This document shows, one piece after another, positions 6,917 to 14,756 of a stretch of 23,078 bases of DNA. Source of the DNA: Lentisalinibacter sp964602525 (GTDB lineage Bacteria; Pseudomonadota; Gammaproteobacteria; Steroidobacterales; Woeseiaceae). The first letter of the stretch is position 1. Each line of letters opens with the position of its first letter. The DNA lies in contig CAZRSA010000033.1 in NCBI GenBank assembly GCA_964602525.1, positions 1 through 23,078 on the forward strand, given 5' to 3'. The translations under genes and the position numbers were made by a program. The notes under the pieces were generated by a model. It saw nothing but the letters and a program-made list of their open reading frames with translations. It did not search any database and was not told where the DNA came from.

Positions 6917-8941
6917 ATGTCCAATCCGTTGCTGGAAAACACCGAACTTCCCCCGTTCCCCGAGCTCGAACCGGCCCATGTGCTGCCGGCCGTGCGCACC
7001 GTGCTCGACGATAACCGCCGGCGCCTCGCCGAAGTGCTGGCGGACGAATCCCCCGGCGCGGAATCGCTGGTGGTCCCGCTGGAGGAGATGAGCCATCGGC
7101 TCTCCCGGCTGTGGTCGCCGGTGAGCCACCTGCACATGGTCACCGCGGACCCCGCCTGGCGCGAGGCCTATGCCGAGGCACTTCCGCTGCTGACCGAGTA
7201 TGCGACCGAACTCACACAGAACGAGGACCTGTACCGGCGGTTCCAGGACCTCGCCGAACGGCTGCCGGCGGACGGCGATCCGGGCCTCGCCAAACTGCTG
7301 GAACATGCGCTGCGGGACTTCCGGCTGGCCGGCGTCGGTCTCGCCTCGGACGACAAGCGCCGCTTCCGCGAGATTCGCCAGGCCATGGCGAAGGCAGCCA
7401 CCCGCTTCGAGCAGAACCTGCAGGACTCCACCGACGCCTGGAGCCTGCACGTCGAGGACGAGGCCCGGCTGGCGGGCCTGCCGGCCGGCACTCTGCGCCG
7501 GGCCCGCAGCGCGGCGGAGGAGGCCGGGCTCGGCGGCTGGAAGTTCACCCTCGACCAGCCCACCTACCAGGCGGTGCTGACCCATGCCGACGACGAGCAT
7601 CTGCGCCGCACCTACTACGAGGCCTGGGTCACGCGGGCCTCCGACACCGGCCCCCACGACCCCGCCCACGACAACGCCCCGCTGATCGAGGAGATCCTGG
7701 CACTGCGCCACGAGGCCGCCGGCCTCACGGGCTTCGACAATTACGCGGCGTACTCCCTGGCCAGCAAGATGGCGCCGGGCGTCGACGAGGTGCTGGAGTT
7801 CCTCCAGGAGCTGGCGGAGCGCAGCCTGCCGGCGGCGAAGCAGGAACTGGCGGCGGTGGAGGAGTGCGCGGGACGTGCGATCGAACCCTGGGACCTCGCC
7901 TACTACGCCGAGAAGCTGAAGCAGGAGCGTCACGCGATATCCGACGAGGAGCTCCGCCGCTACCTGCCGGCGCCGAAGGTGATCGAGGGCCTGTTCCGGC
8001 TGGCCCGGGAGCTATACGGGCTGGACATCGGCGTGCGCGAGAGCGTGCCCGTCTGGCACGACAGCGTGCATTACTACGACGTGCGCGACGCCGACGGCAG
8101 CTTGGTCGGCGGCTTCTACGCCGATCTGTACGCCCGGCCCGGCAAGCGGGGCGGCGCCTGGATCGACGAATGCGTGGTACGCAAGGGCATCGGCGGGCAG
8201 AAGGCCGCGCCGGTGGGCTACCTGGTGTGCAACTTCACTCCGCCCCACGGCGACGAGCCCTCGCTGCTGACCCACAGCGACGTGGTCACGCTGTTCCACG
8301 AGTTCGGCCATATGCTGCACCACCTGCTGACCCGGGTGGACTACCCCAGCATCGCAGGCATCAACGGCGTGCCCTGGGATGCGGTGGAGCTGCCCAGCCA
8401 GTTCATGGAAAACTTCGCCTGGCATTACGAGGTGCTGGCCCACGCCTCGGGGCACGTGGACACCGGCGAGCCGCTGCCGGCGGAGCTGTTCGAGCGCCTG
8501 CGCGGCAGCCGTAACTTCAACGCCGGGCTGCAGATGCTGCGCCAGCTCGAGTTCGCCCTGTTCGACTTCCGCCTTCATGCCGAGTACGTGCCCGGCCGGG
8601 GCTCGCGCGCGGCCGAGATCCTGGAGGAAGTCCGGGAGCGGGTGACCCTGGTGCGGCCGCCGTCCTGGAACCGGTTCCCCAACGGCTTCGCCCATATCTT
8701 CGCCGGCGGCTACGCGGCGGGCTACTACAGCTACAAGTGGGCGGAGGTACTGGCGGCGGATGCCTTCAGCGCCTTCGAGGAGGCGGGCATCTTCGATCCG
8801 GCCACGGCGCAGAGCTTCCGCAGCCACATCCTGGAGGTGGGCGGCAGCCGCGACATCATGGACGCCTTCGTCGCCTTCCGCGGCCGGGGCCCGCGGCTGG
8901 AGGCCCTGCTCGCGAGCAGCGGGATCAGCCGGGCAGCGTGA
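6917..8941 (+). CDS. prlC: Oligopeptidase A (M3 zinc metallopeptidase)
   Basis: Cytoplasmic thimet-oligopeptidase-type enzyme that degrades short peptides, including cleaved signal peptides. The 674-residue product matches the usual family length (~680). The zinc motif HEFGH sits at residues 461-465, with the third ligand Glu about residue 491 in AVELPSQFMENF. The N-terminus (NPLLENTELPPFPELEP) and the C-terminal GYAAGYYSYKWAEVLAADAF are typical of PrlC. ATG 6917 begins the protein. The stop overlaps the start of xthA by four bases (GTGA at 8938-8941), so the two are translationally coupled. Confidence 0.97.
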   Translation: MSNPLLENTELPPFPELEPAHVLPAVRTVLDDNRRRLAEVLADESPGAESLVVPLEEMSHRLSRLWSPVSHLHMVTADPAWREAYAEALPLLTEYATELTQNEDLYRRFQDLAERLPADGDPGLAKLLEHALRDFRLAGVGLASDDKRRFREIRQAMAKAATRFEQNLQDSTDAWSLHVEDEARLAGLPAGTLRRARSAAEEAGLGGWKFTLDQPTYQAVLTHADDEHLRRTYYEAWVTRASDTGPHDPAHDNAPLIEEILALRHEAAGLTGFDNYAAYSLASKMAPGVDEVLEFLQELAERSLPAAKQELAAVEECAGRAIEPWDLAYYAEKLKQERHAISDEELRRYLPAPKVIEGLFRLARELYGLDIGVRESVPVWHDSVHYYDVRDADGSLVGGFYADLYARPGKRGGAWIDECVVRKGIGGQKAAPVGYLVCNFTPPHGDEPSLLTHSDVVTLFHEFGHMLHHLLTRVDYPSIAGINGVPWDAVELPSQFMENFAWHYEVLAHASGHVDTGEPLPAELFERLRGSRNFNAGLQMLRQLEFALFDFRLHAEYVPGRGSRAAEILEEVRERVTLVRPPSWNRFPNGFAHIFAGGYAAGYYSYKWAEVLAADAFSAFEEAGIFDPATAQSFRSHILEVGGSRDIMDAFVAFRGRGPRLEALLASSGISRAA

Positions 8942-9705
8942 AAGTCGCCACCTGGAACGTGAACTCCCTGAAGGTCCGCCTGCCCCAGGTGCTCTCCTGG
9001 GTGGCGGGGGCCGGGCCGGACGTGCTCGCGCTGCAGGAGATCAAGCAGCCGGACGAGGACTTCCCGGCGGAGGCGCTGCAGGCGGCCGGCTATCACGGCA
9101 TCTCCAACGGGCAGCGCACCTACAACGGCGTGGCGCTGCTGTCCCGCCAGCCGCCCGCCGATCCGGTGCGCGCGCTACCGGGCTCCGAGGATCCGCAGCG
9201 CCGGGTGCTGGCCGCCACCATCGCCGGCGTGCGCATCGTCAACCTGTACGTGCCCAACGGCCAGGCGGTGGACTCGGACAAGTTCGGCTACAAGCTCGAA
9301 TGGCTGGAGCGGCTGCGGGACTATCTGGCCGACGAGCTGAAGGCCCACGAGAAACTGATCGTACTCGGCGACTTCAACATCGCGCCCGAGGACGGGGACG
9401 TGCACGACCCGGAACTGTGGCGCGGGCGGGTGCTGTTCAGCGAGCCGGAACACGAGGCGCTGGCGCACCTGCTCGAGCTGGGCCTGGTCGACCTGTTCCG
9501 CCAGTTCGACCAGCCGGAGGACGCGTTCAGCTGGTGGGACTACCGGGCCGCGGCGTTCCGGCGCAACCGTGGCCTGCGCATCGACCTCATCCTGGCCAGC
9601 CATGCCATGGCCGAGCGCTGCCTCGCCAGTGCCGTGGACCCGGAACCCCGCGGCTGGGAGCGTCCCTCCGACCACGCCCCTGTATGGGCGGAGTTCGAAG
9701 AATGA
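8938..9705 (+). CDS. xthA: Exodeoxyribonuclease III / AP endonuclease
   Basis: Cleaves at abasic sites and degrades duplex DNA from 3' ends; it complements the Tag glycosylase encoded at 941-1528 in base-excision repair. The 255-residue product opens with MKVATWNVNSLKVRLP and has the catalytic Glu34 (LQEIK), Tyr104 (YVPNG), Asp145 and Asn147 (GDFNIAP), and the C-terminal SDHAP histidine of the EEP nuclease fold. The GTG start overlaps the prlC stop. The frame is open upstream to 8737, but that part is antisense-free shadow of prlC and lacks family similarity. Confidence 0.95.
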   Translation: MKVATWNVNSLKVRLPQVLSWVAGAGPDVLALQEIKQPDEDFPAEALQAAGYHGISNGQRTYNGVALLSRQPPADPVRALPGSEDPQRRVLAATIAGVRIVNLYVPNGQAVDSDKFGYKLEWLERLRDYLADELKAHEKLIVLGDFNIAPEDGDVHDPELWRGRVLFSEPEHEALAHLLELGLVDLFRQFDQPEDAFSWWDYRAAAFRRNRGLRIDLILASHAMAERCLASAVDPEPRGWERPSDHAPVWAEFEE

Positions 9706-9817
9706 GGCTCCGCGCGATCCGCGGCGTTAGGTCAAACCCGCCGCTTGCGCTTCCGGCCGGCGTGTATGCTGCCCGCAGAACACACGATGGTCTGCTGCCG
9801 CGGACGGGGGGAGTGTC

Positions 9818-10930
9818 GTGAATCCGGACGGCGGAGTTCACGGACGGAACCGGCAGCCGGATCGCAGCGGGGAGGGCGCCGGCGGCGCCGGGAAGTACAA
9901 GAAGATGCTGCAGGACCGGCGCAACGATTTCGACGTCACCAATACGGTGCAGGTGAGCAACCCCGCCGCCGTGCGGGACGCCGTGCGCGAGCTGCTCGAG
10001 CAGACCTATCCGGACGCGGGCTTCGACAAAATCTGGCTCGCCTTCTACGACTTCGAGCGGCTGTTCACCGGCCGCATGCCCGGCTATCTCGGCTGCGACA
10101 CCAGCTATCACGACATCCAGCACACACTGGACATCACGCTGGCGATGGCGCGGCTGATCGCCGGCTACGAGGCGGCCTGCCGCAGCGGCGAAGGGCTGGG
10201 GCCCGAGCGTGCCCTGCTCGGCATCCTCGCCGCACTGTTCCACGATGCCGGCTACATCCGCCACGAGCTGCGCGACCGGGAATACCGCAACGGCGCCGAG
10301 TTCACCCTCTACCACGTCAGCCGCAGCGCCGACTTTCTGCGCCGCTACCTGCCCGGCATCGGCCTGGAACACCTGGTGCCGGCCGCGAGCAAGCTGGTGC
10401 ATTTCACGGGCTACGAGGTCGGGCCCGACGAGATCGGCATGGAGGACCCGAAGGACACCCTGCTGGGCCACCTGCTTGGCACCGCGGACCTGGTGGCCCA
10501 GATGGCCGACCGCTGCTATCTCGAGAAATGCCGCGACCGGCTCTACAGCGAGTTCCTGCTGGGCGGCATCGCCGTCGAGCACGCGCGGCCGGGGGAGTTC
10601 ATGGTGCGCTACGCCTCCGGCGAGGACCTGCTGCGCCAGACGCCCGGTTTCTTCGAGCATTCGGCGAAGCCGCGTCTGGAAGAGACCTTCGGCGGCGTCT
10701 ACCGCTACTTCGAGGCGCTGTTCGAGGGCCACAACCCGTATATGGAGGCCGTCGAGGCGAACCTCGCGTTCCTGCACTCCATCCTGGAGACAGGCCGATG
10801 GCGGCTGCTCAGGCGCAACCCGCCCGCCTTCGTGGGCGAGCAGTCGAGCCTGCGCACGATCCGCGAGATGGTGCAGGAGGAGACGGCGCGCCTGGAACGG
10901 GCGCGGCTCGGTACCACGGCGACGGGCTAG
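9818..10930 (+). CDS. HD-domain phosphohydrolase, PDE-like
   Basis: The 370-residue product is a probable metal-dependent phosphohydrolase. A polar, Gly-rich N-terminal tail (about residues 1-30) precedes the HD fold. Candidate metal ligands are His98 and His102 in YHDIQHTLD, His142-Asp143 in LFHDAGY, and Asp224 in GTADLVAQMADR. The YHDxxH...HD...D arrangement resembles class I cyclic-nucleotide phosphodiesterases more than the RelA/SpoT or HD-GYP types, but the substrate is unknown. No sensor or output domain is attached. GTG 9818 follows a GGGGGGAG ribosome site. It lies 112 bp after xthA and converges on yaaA with 13 bp between stops. Confidence 0.85.
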   Translation: MNPDGGVHGRNRQPDRSGEGAGGAGKYKKMLQDRRNDFDVTNTVQVSNPAAVRDAVRELLEQTYPDAGFDKIWLAFYDFERLFTGRMPGYLGCDTSYHDIQHTLDITLAMARLIAGYEAACRSGEGLGPERALLGILAALFHDAGYIRHELRDREYRNGAEFTLYHVSRSADFLRRYLPGIGLEHLVPAASKLVHFTGYEVGPDEIGMEDPKDTLLGHLLGTADLVAQMADRCYLEKCRDRLYSEFLLGGIAVEHARPGEFMVRYASGEDLLRQTPGFFEHSAKPRLEETFGGVYRYFEALFEGHNPYMEAVEANLAFLHSILETGRWRLLRRNPPAFVGEQSSLRTIREMVQEETARLERARLGTTATG

Positions 10931-10943
10931 GAGTCCGGGCGGC

Positions 10944-11720
10944 TCAGCCCTTGTCGCGCAGGAATACGGGGCGGTCCGGCTCCGACTGCTCCGCGCTGTA
11001 GCGGTAGCCTTCCTCGGCGAAGCCGGTCAGGCCTTTCAGCGTGTCGACGCGCTCGCGGATGATCCAGGACGCCATCATGCCCCGCGCCCGCTTGGCGAAG
11101 AAGGCCAGCACCCGGTAGTCGCCGCCCTTCGCCCGGTCCTTGAACACCGGCGTGACGATGCGCCCGTCCAGCAGGCCCTCGTTCACGGCGCCGAAGTACT
11201 CGTTGGAGGCCAGGTTGATCAGCGCCTTCGGCTTCTGGTTGGCCAGCTCCTCGTTCAGGGCGCGGGTGATGCGGTCGCCCCAGAAGGCGTACAGGTCCCT
11301 GCCGGCGTCGTTGGCGAGCGAGGTACCCATCTCCAGCCGGTAGGGCTGCATGAGATCCAGCGGGCGCAGCATGCCGTAGAGCCCGGACAGGATGCGTAGG
11401 TGATCCTGAGCGTAGTTCAGATCCCGGGCGTCGAACTCGTCCGCCTGCAGGCCCTGGTAGACGTCGCCCCTGAAGGCGAGCAGCGCCGGACGGGCATTCT
11501 TCGTGCTCGGCCGCCCGGAGAACTCACGGTAGCGCTCCACGTTCAGCTTCGTGAGCTTCGGCGACAGGCTCATCAGCTTGGAGATCTCCGTCTCCGACTT
11601 GCCGCGCAGGATCTCCACCAGTTCGCGGGCCTCGCGCTGGAAGCGCGGTTTCGTGTGCTTGTCCGTCGGCAGCGGCGATTCGAAATCCAGGGTCTTGGCG
11701 GGCGAGAGGACGATAATCAT
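10944..11720 (-). CDS. yaaA: Peroxide stress protein YaaA (DUF328)
   Basis: The 258-residue product is full length for the family and has its hallmarks: N-terminal MIIVLSPAKTLDF, a central SGLYGMLRPLDLMQPYRLEMGT, INLASNEYF, and a C-terminal FFAKRARGMMASWII. YaaA binds DNA and lowers free iron during hydrogen peroxide stress in E. coli, an established role for the family. ATG 11720 starts the conserved MIIVLSPAK. The upstream gap carries a reasonable promoter at 11778-11805. It is a single-gene unit, convergent with the HD protein. Confidence 0.96.
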   Translation of the reverse strand: MIIVLSPAKTLDFESPLPTDKHTKPRFQREARELVEILRGKSETEISKLMSLSPKLTKLNVERYREFSGRPSTKNARPALLAFRGDVYQGLQADEFDARDLNYAQDHLRILSGLYGMLRPLDLMQPYRLEMGTSLANDAGRDLYAFWGDRITRALNEELANQKPKALINLASNEYFGAVNEGLLDGRIVTPVFKDRAKGGDYRVLAFFAKRARGMMASWIIRERVDTLKGLTGFAEEGYRYSAEQSEPDRPVFLRDKG

Positions 11721-11777
11721 GTGGGTCTACCGTGATTGTCGGGTCATGGCGGCCACCGTCGGCCGCGGGCATTGCTC

Positions 11778-11805
11778 ATGCTATTGAAACGGCGTCGGTT
11801 GTAAA
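11778..11805 (-). promoter_or_regulatory. Candidate sigma70 promoter for yaaA
   Basis: On the minus strand TTTACA (11800-11805; 5 of 6 to consensus) and TAGCAT (11778-11783; 4 of 6) are separated by 16 bp, about 60 bp before the yaaA start. Both hexamers are seen in the sequence; activity is inferred. Confidence 0.45.
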
Positions 11806-11847
11806 GGCGTTGTTGCGGCACCGTCGCAGAGCCGGGCTCAACGCAGT

Positions 11848-12156
11848 TCAGCGCCGGCGGCAGCCCCAGGCCACCACCTGGTCGCCGATGGTGACGGAGG
11901 CCTCGTCGTCGCGCAGCCACAGCAGGACATCGCCCGAGCGCCAGCGGCGCCCTTCCTCGGCGGTCACCTGCGGCAGGGTATAGCGGCGGCCGTCGAACTC
12001 CAGCAGGGCCTCGCCGGCCCGTGTCTCGACATGCAGCATCCCGCCCCGCTCGCAGACATAGCTCAGGGTGTCGACGGGTGAGCCGGCACAGCCGGCGCCG
12101 GTGAGCGCGAGGGCCGCCAGCCAGGCAGCCCGCAGGCTGGCGCTCAGCCGCGGAAT
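11848..12156 (-). CDS. MliC-like C-type lysozyme inhibitor lipoprotein, apparent ATT start
   Basis: The C-terminal part (YVCERGG...LEFDGRRYTLPQV...GDVLLWLRDDEASVTIGDQVVAWGC) matches the MliC beta-barrel, with one Cys at each end for the family disulfide. MliC proteins are outer-membrane lipoproteins that protect against host lysozyme. The first in-frame ATG (12039) would cut off YVC, so translation must begin upstream. There the frame encodes a lipoprotein signal (LRAAWLAALALTGAGC). No ATG, GTG or TTG exists in frame between that signal and the upstream region I read. The best candidate is ATT 12154-12156, six bases after AGGA, giving 102 residues with lipidated Cys23. CTG 12147 or CTG 12135 are alternatives. 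The 5' end overlaps the end of the RRM gene, suggesting coupling. Confidence 0.7.
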   Translation of the reverse strand: MPRLSASLRAAWLAALALTGAGCAGSPVDTLSYVCERGGMLHVETRAGEALLEFDGRRYTLPQVTAEEGRRWRSGDVLLWLRDDEASVTIGDQVVAWGCRRR

Positions 12157-12407
12157 GGCCGGTCCTGGCGCGGCCGGGCCTCGCTGACCCGTACCGGCCG
12201 GCCTTTCAGGTCCTGACCGTTCAGGACCCGGATCGCCTCCTCGGCTTCCTTGGCCTCATCCATCTCGACGAAGCCGAAGCCCTTGGAGCGACCGGTCTCG
12301 CGATCCATGATGACCTTGGCTGACTTCACGTCACCGAAGGCGGCGAAGGCCTCCCGCAGTTCGTCATCCGTAATACTGTAAGGGAGGTTACCCACATAGA
12401 TATTCAT
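12144..12407 (-). CDS. RNA-binding protein with a single RRM domain
   Basis: The 87-residue product is one RNA recognition motif plus a short basic Arg/Pro tail (ARPRQDRPFRG). RNP2 is IYVGNL near the N-terminus and RNP1 is KGFGFVEM, both with the aromatic residues that stack on RNA. Proteins of this kind in proteobacteria and cyanobacteria often respond to cold. ATG 12407 (MNIYVGNLPY) is the family-like start with GGA 9 bases upstream; GTG 12419 would add four residues. The 3' end overlaps the MliC-like lipoprotein frame by 13 bases. Confidence 0.93.
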   Translation of the reverse strand: MNIYVGNLPYSITDDELREAFAAFGDVKSAKVIMDRETGRSKGFGFVEMDEAKEAEEAIRVLNGQDLKGRPVRVSEARPRQDRPFRG

Positions 12408-12617
12408 CGATCCGTCCACACACCGCCGTTCTCAAAACGCTCACATCAGCCGGATCAACGGCGTGGGACCTCGGCCGGATGCCCCCGGTTCGCCCGGGCG
12501 CGGGCCGGCTGTCTGTGATGATCCGCCCCGCCGCGATCAATAGTATCCGGCGCCGGGGAGCGACTCAAACCCTCCGGGGTCGTGCGTTACATTGCGGTAA
12601 CCCGGGAGTTGCGGCGG

Positions 12618-12938
12618 TCAGCCGAGGCGGACCGCTGTGCCGCTCACGCTCACCATCAGCATGCCGTTCGACTCGCCGAGCACCTCGTAGTCGATGTCCA
12701 CGCCGATGACCGCGTTGGCGCCCTTGTCCCGCGCCGCGGCCTCCAGCTCCTCGAACGCCACCTCGCGGGCCTTGCGCAGCTCCTTCTCATAGGAGGCCGA
12801 GCGGCCGCCTACGATGTCGCGCAGGCCGGCGAACAGGTCGCGGAACAGGTTGGCGCCCAGGATGGCCTCGCCGGTGACGACCCCGAGGTAATCGCGGATC
12901 TTCTGTCCCTCCAGTGTGGGGGTGGTGGTCACGATCAT
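12618..12938 (-). CDS. YbjQ family protein (UPF0145, putative heavy-metal-binding domain)
   Basis: The 106-residue product matches YbjQ throughout: MIVTTTPTLEGQKIRDYLGVVTGEAI, GGRSASYEKEL, ARDKGANAVIGVDIDYE, and a final SVSGTAVRL. Family members form beta-barrel-like oligomers; the metal-binding label comes from the family name and is not shown here. ATG 12938 is preceded at a good distance by AAGGAG. GTG 12944 lies too near that site and overlaps the stop of the upstream gene. It is the second gene of a two-gene unit after the gamma-glutamylcyclotransferase-like gene. Confidence 0.92.
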   Translation of the reverse strand: MIVTTTPTLEGQKIRDYLGVVTGEAILGANLFRDLFAGLRDIVGGRSASYEKELRKAREVAFEELEAAARDKGANAVIGVDIDYEVLGESNGMLMVSVSGTAVRLG

Positions 12939-12940
12939 GC

Positions 12941-13489
12941 TCACTCCTTGTTGTTGGTCGGATGGCCGGTGGCCGACGCCATGGCCCTGCGCATGGCCGC
13001 CAGGATGTCGTTGTGCTCGCGCCGGCGCGCAGCATCCGGGTCCTCGGCGACGGGCAGTGCGGCGATATTTTCGATGTACGGACGCGGGAAGCCATGGAAG
13101 TGTCCGCCGAACACCACCAGGTCCCGGTACCAGCGGAACGGGATCAGCGAGCCGTCCTGGAACTCGGTATCGGCCTTGTAGGTATGCACCTCGCCCAGGC
13201 CCGGCAGTCTCAGCAAGTGGGCATGGTAGCCCTTGTTAACCCCCTCGATGCGGTCGAGCGCCGGCTTCTCGTCGGCGTGGAGTTCGAAGATGGCGGCGTG
13301 GACGAGATCGCTGCCGGCCTCCGTCGGCGCGATGGTGGCCTTGGCGGAGCCGTCGAAACCCCGCTTGTCGAAACTGAGCCGCCAGCCCCGCAGCTCGAAG
13401 GTGGTCAGGAACACGGCGGAGGGGGTACGGCGACGCAGGCGCTCCGGGTGCAGGTTCGAACCGTAGGCGAGATAGCGAATGGCTGGCAT
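12941..13489 (-). CDS. Gamma-glutamylcyclotransferase-like protein (AIG2/GGCT fold)
   Basis: The 182-residue product has the GGCT-fold glycine loop LAYGSNLHPERL (residues 7-18) and a candidate catalytic acid Glu82 in ALDRIEGV, as in human GGCT. It may release 5-oxoproline from gamma-glutamyl dipeptides and so belong to glutathione turnover, which would fit the gor gene in this window, but the substrate cannot be read from the sequence. ATG 13489 starts the conserved MPAIRYLAYGSN; the open frame to 13543 adds an unrelated leader. The C-terminal tail after about residue 150 is charged and probably flexible. Its stop abuts the YbjQ gene. Confidence 0.85.
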   Translation of the reverse strand: MPAIRYLAYGSNLHPERLRRRTPSAVFLTTFELRGWRLSFDKRGFDGSAKATIAPTEAGSDLVHAAIFELHADEKPALDRIEGVNKGYHAHLLRLPGLGEVHTYKADTEFQDGSLIPFRWYRDLVVFGGHFHGFPRPYIENIAALPVAEDPDAARRREHNDILAAMRRAMASATGHPTNNKE

Positions 13490-13560
13490 GGCCGCAGATT
13501 CTCGCCGCCGCCCGGCGGGGGCATCAAGTGGACAGGCTTGCACACGGTGGGGGAGCCGGG

Positions 13561-13588
13561 TAGACTCTTAATTGAGAATGATTATCAT
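13561..13588 (+). promoter_or_regulatory. Candidate sigma70 promoter overlapped by the Fur box
   Basis: TAGACT (13561-13566) and TATCAT (13583-13588; 5 of 6 to TATAAT) lie 16 bp apart. The -10 element is inside the Fur-box-like palindrome, the arrangement expected for iron repression. Confidence 0.55.
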
Positions 13589-13592
13589 TTAG
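13574..13592 (+). promoter_or_regulatory. Fur box
   Basis: The 19 bases from 13574 contain GAATGATTATCATTT and match the classic Fur consensus palindrome at about 14 of 19 positions, including the whole core AATGATNATCATT. It is a strongly AT-rich island in very GC-rich DNA, 19 bp before the ATG of the next gene. Fur control is inferred. Confidence 0.8.
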
Positions 13593-13610
13593 ATACAGGG
13601 GAGAGACGAC

Positions 13611-13955
13611 ATGATGACCGACGCCGCCTACCGACCCGTTCCCCGGGGCCTGCCGGCCGCCGCGCCCGCAGCCGACGGCCGCTGGCCAACAGGCAGCGAC
13701 ACCCGTTACCGGCTGAGTATCGCCCGCGTGCCCGGCGGCGCCGCCGCGCTCGAGGTCCACGACAACGTGCGGGGCTGCCCGCTGCTAGGCTGGCAGGGCG
13801 ACGTGGCACGCCAGGTGCTTGATTCCGGCATCCTGCCGGCGGAGTATTGCCGGGCGGGCTGCCACGGCTGCGACAAATCCCTGGTGCAGCGGCTGATCAT
13901 GGCCGGTGCGGCAGCGGAGATGCGCATCCGGGCGGTCGAGGACGCCATGCACTGA
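13611..13955 (+). CDS. Fur-box-associated small Cys-motif protein of unknown function
   Basis: The 114-residue product is not one I recognise. The first ~25 residues are Pro/Ala-rich and probably disordered. The rest is a small domain with Cys56 (RGCPLLGW) and a CX3CX2C cluster, Cys80, Cys84 and Cys87 (EYCRAGCHGCDKSL), followed by a helix. The spacing could bind iron, an Fe-S cluster or zinc. There is no signal peptide or TM segment, so it is probably cytoplasmic. ATG 13611 (ATGATG) follows a good GGGGAGAG site and sits just after a Fur box, so expression should rise under iron limitation. The Crp/Fnr regulator gene starts 36 bp downstream and is probably in the same transcript. Confidence 0.8.
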   Translation: MMTDAAYRPVPRGLPAAAPAADGRWPTGSDTRYRLSIARVPGGAAALEVHDNVRGCPLLGWQGDVARQVLDSGILPAEYCRAGCHGCDKSLVQRLIMAGAAAEMRIRAVEDAMH

Positions 13956-13991
13956 CACCCGGGACGCCGGCGGACCCGGCGGCGGTATTCC

Positions 13992-14681
13992 ATGCAGACA
14001 GCCGTTGCCGAGGCACTACAGCGCGTCCCCCTGCTGGCGGGGCTCGATGCCCGTGAGGCCGATGCCCTGTTCGGCTCGGCGAGCCTCCTGGCTCTGGGCG
14101 CCGGAGACACCGTCTTCCGCGCCGGCGCCGAGTGCCGTCACTTCCTGGTTCTGATCGAGGGCTCGGTGCGGGTCACGCTGAACGCACTGTCCGGACGATC
14201 GGTGACCCTGTATCGCATCGAGCCCGGCGATACCTGCGTGCTCACCACGTCCTGCCTCATGAGCAGCCGCCGCTACCCGGCCGAGGCTCGCGCGGAGACC
14301 CCGGTGACGGCACTCGCCATGGGACGGCCGCAATTCGACCGTGGACTGGAGGAATCGGCGGTATTCCGCCGTTTCGTGCTGGACAGCTTCTCCCGCCGCC
14401 TCGCCGCCGTGATCGAGCGTATGGAGTCGGTGGCGCTGACGCCGGTGGAGGCCCGCCTGGCCGCCGTGCTGCTTGCCCTGGCCGAAGGTGCCGGGGTCGT
14501 GACGGCGACCCACCAGACGCTGGCCGAGGAACTGGGTACTGCCCGTGAAGTGATCTCCCGTCACCTGAAGCGCCTGGAGGCGGCCGGGCTGGTCGCCCTC
14601 GGAAGAGGAAGGGTGACACTGATCGACGCCGCCGGGCTCCGCACCATAGCGGACGAGCCGCCGCCCGGTCCGCCTGTGTGA
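13992..14681 (+). CDS. Crp/Fnr family transcriptional regulator with sensor-domain cysteines
   Basis: The 229-residue product has an N-terminal cyclic-nucleotide-binding-fold sensor (about residues 15-130; GDTVFRAGAECRHFLVLIEGSVRV), a dimerisation helix (about 115-145) and a C-terminal winged helix (TLAEELGTAREVISRHLKRLEAAGLV). It lacks the Fnr N-terminal Cys cluster and a clear cAMP-binding Arg motif. It does have Cys48, Cys82 and Cys88, the last two in DTCVLTTSCLM, which could sense redox or reactive sulfur; that is my inference. The ribosome site at ATG 13992 is poor, suggesting coupling to the Fur-box gene 36 bp upstream. A DUF2892 gene follows at 14757; Crp/Fnr next to DUF2892 is a pairing I recall from other proteobacteria. 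Confidence 0.92.
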   Translation: MQTAVAEALQRVPLLAGLDAREADALFGSASLLALGAGDTVFRAGAECRHFLVLIEGSVRVTLNALSGRSVTLYRIEPGDTCVLTTSCLMSSRRYPAEARAETPVTALAMGRPQFDRGLEESAVFRRFVLDSFSRRLAAVIERMESVALTPVEARLAAVLLALAEGAGVVTATHQTLAEELGTAREVISRHLKRLEAAGLVALGRGRVTLIDAAGLRTIADEPPPGPPV

Positions 14682-14756
14682 CGAAGTCACTGAGGGCGGC
14701 GCCTGCACGCCGCACACTGTAGTCGTGACATCGAAAACCCCTCAAGGAGGCACGTC

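Noticed and set aside
14678..14690. GTGAC-GAA-GTCAC dyad after the Crp/Fnr gene as a Crp site or terminator
   Set aside because: Half-site spacing is wrong for a Crp site and the 5-bp stem without T-run is too weak for a terminator.
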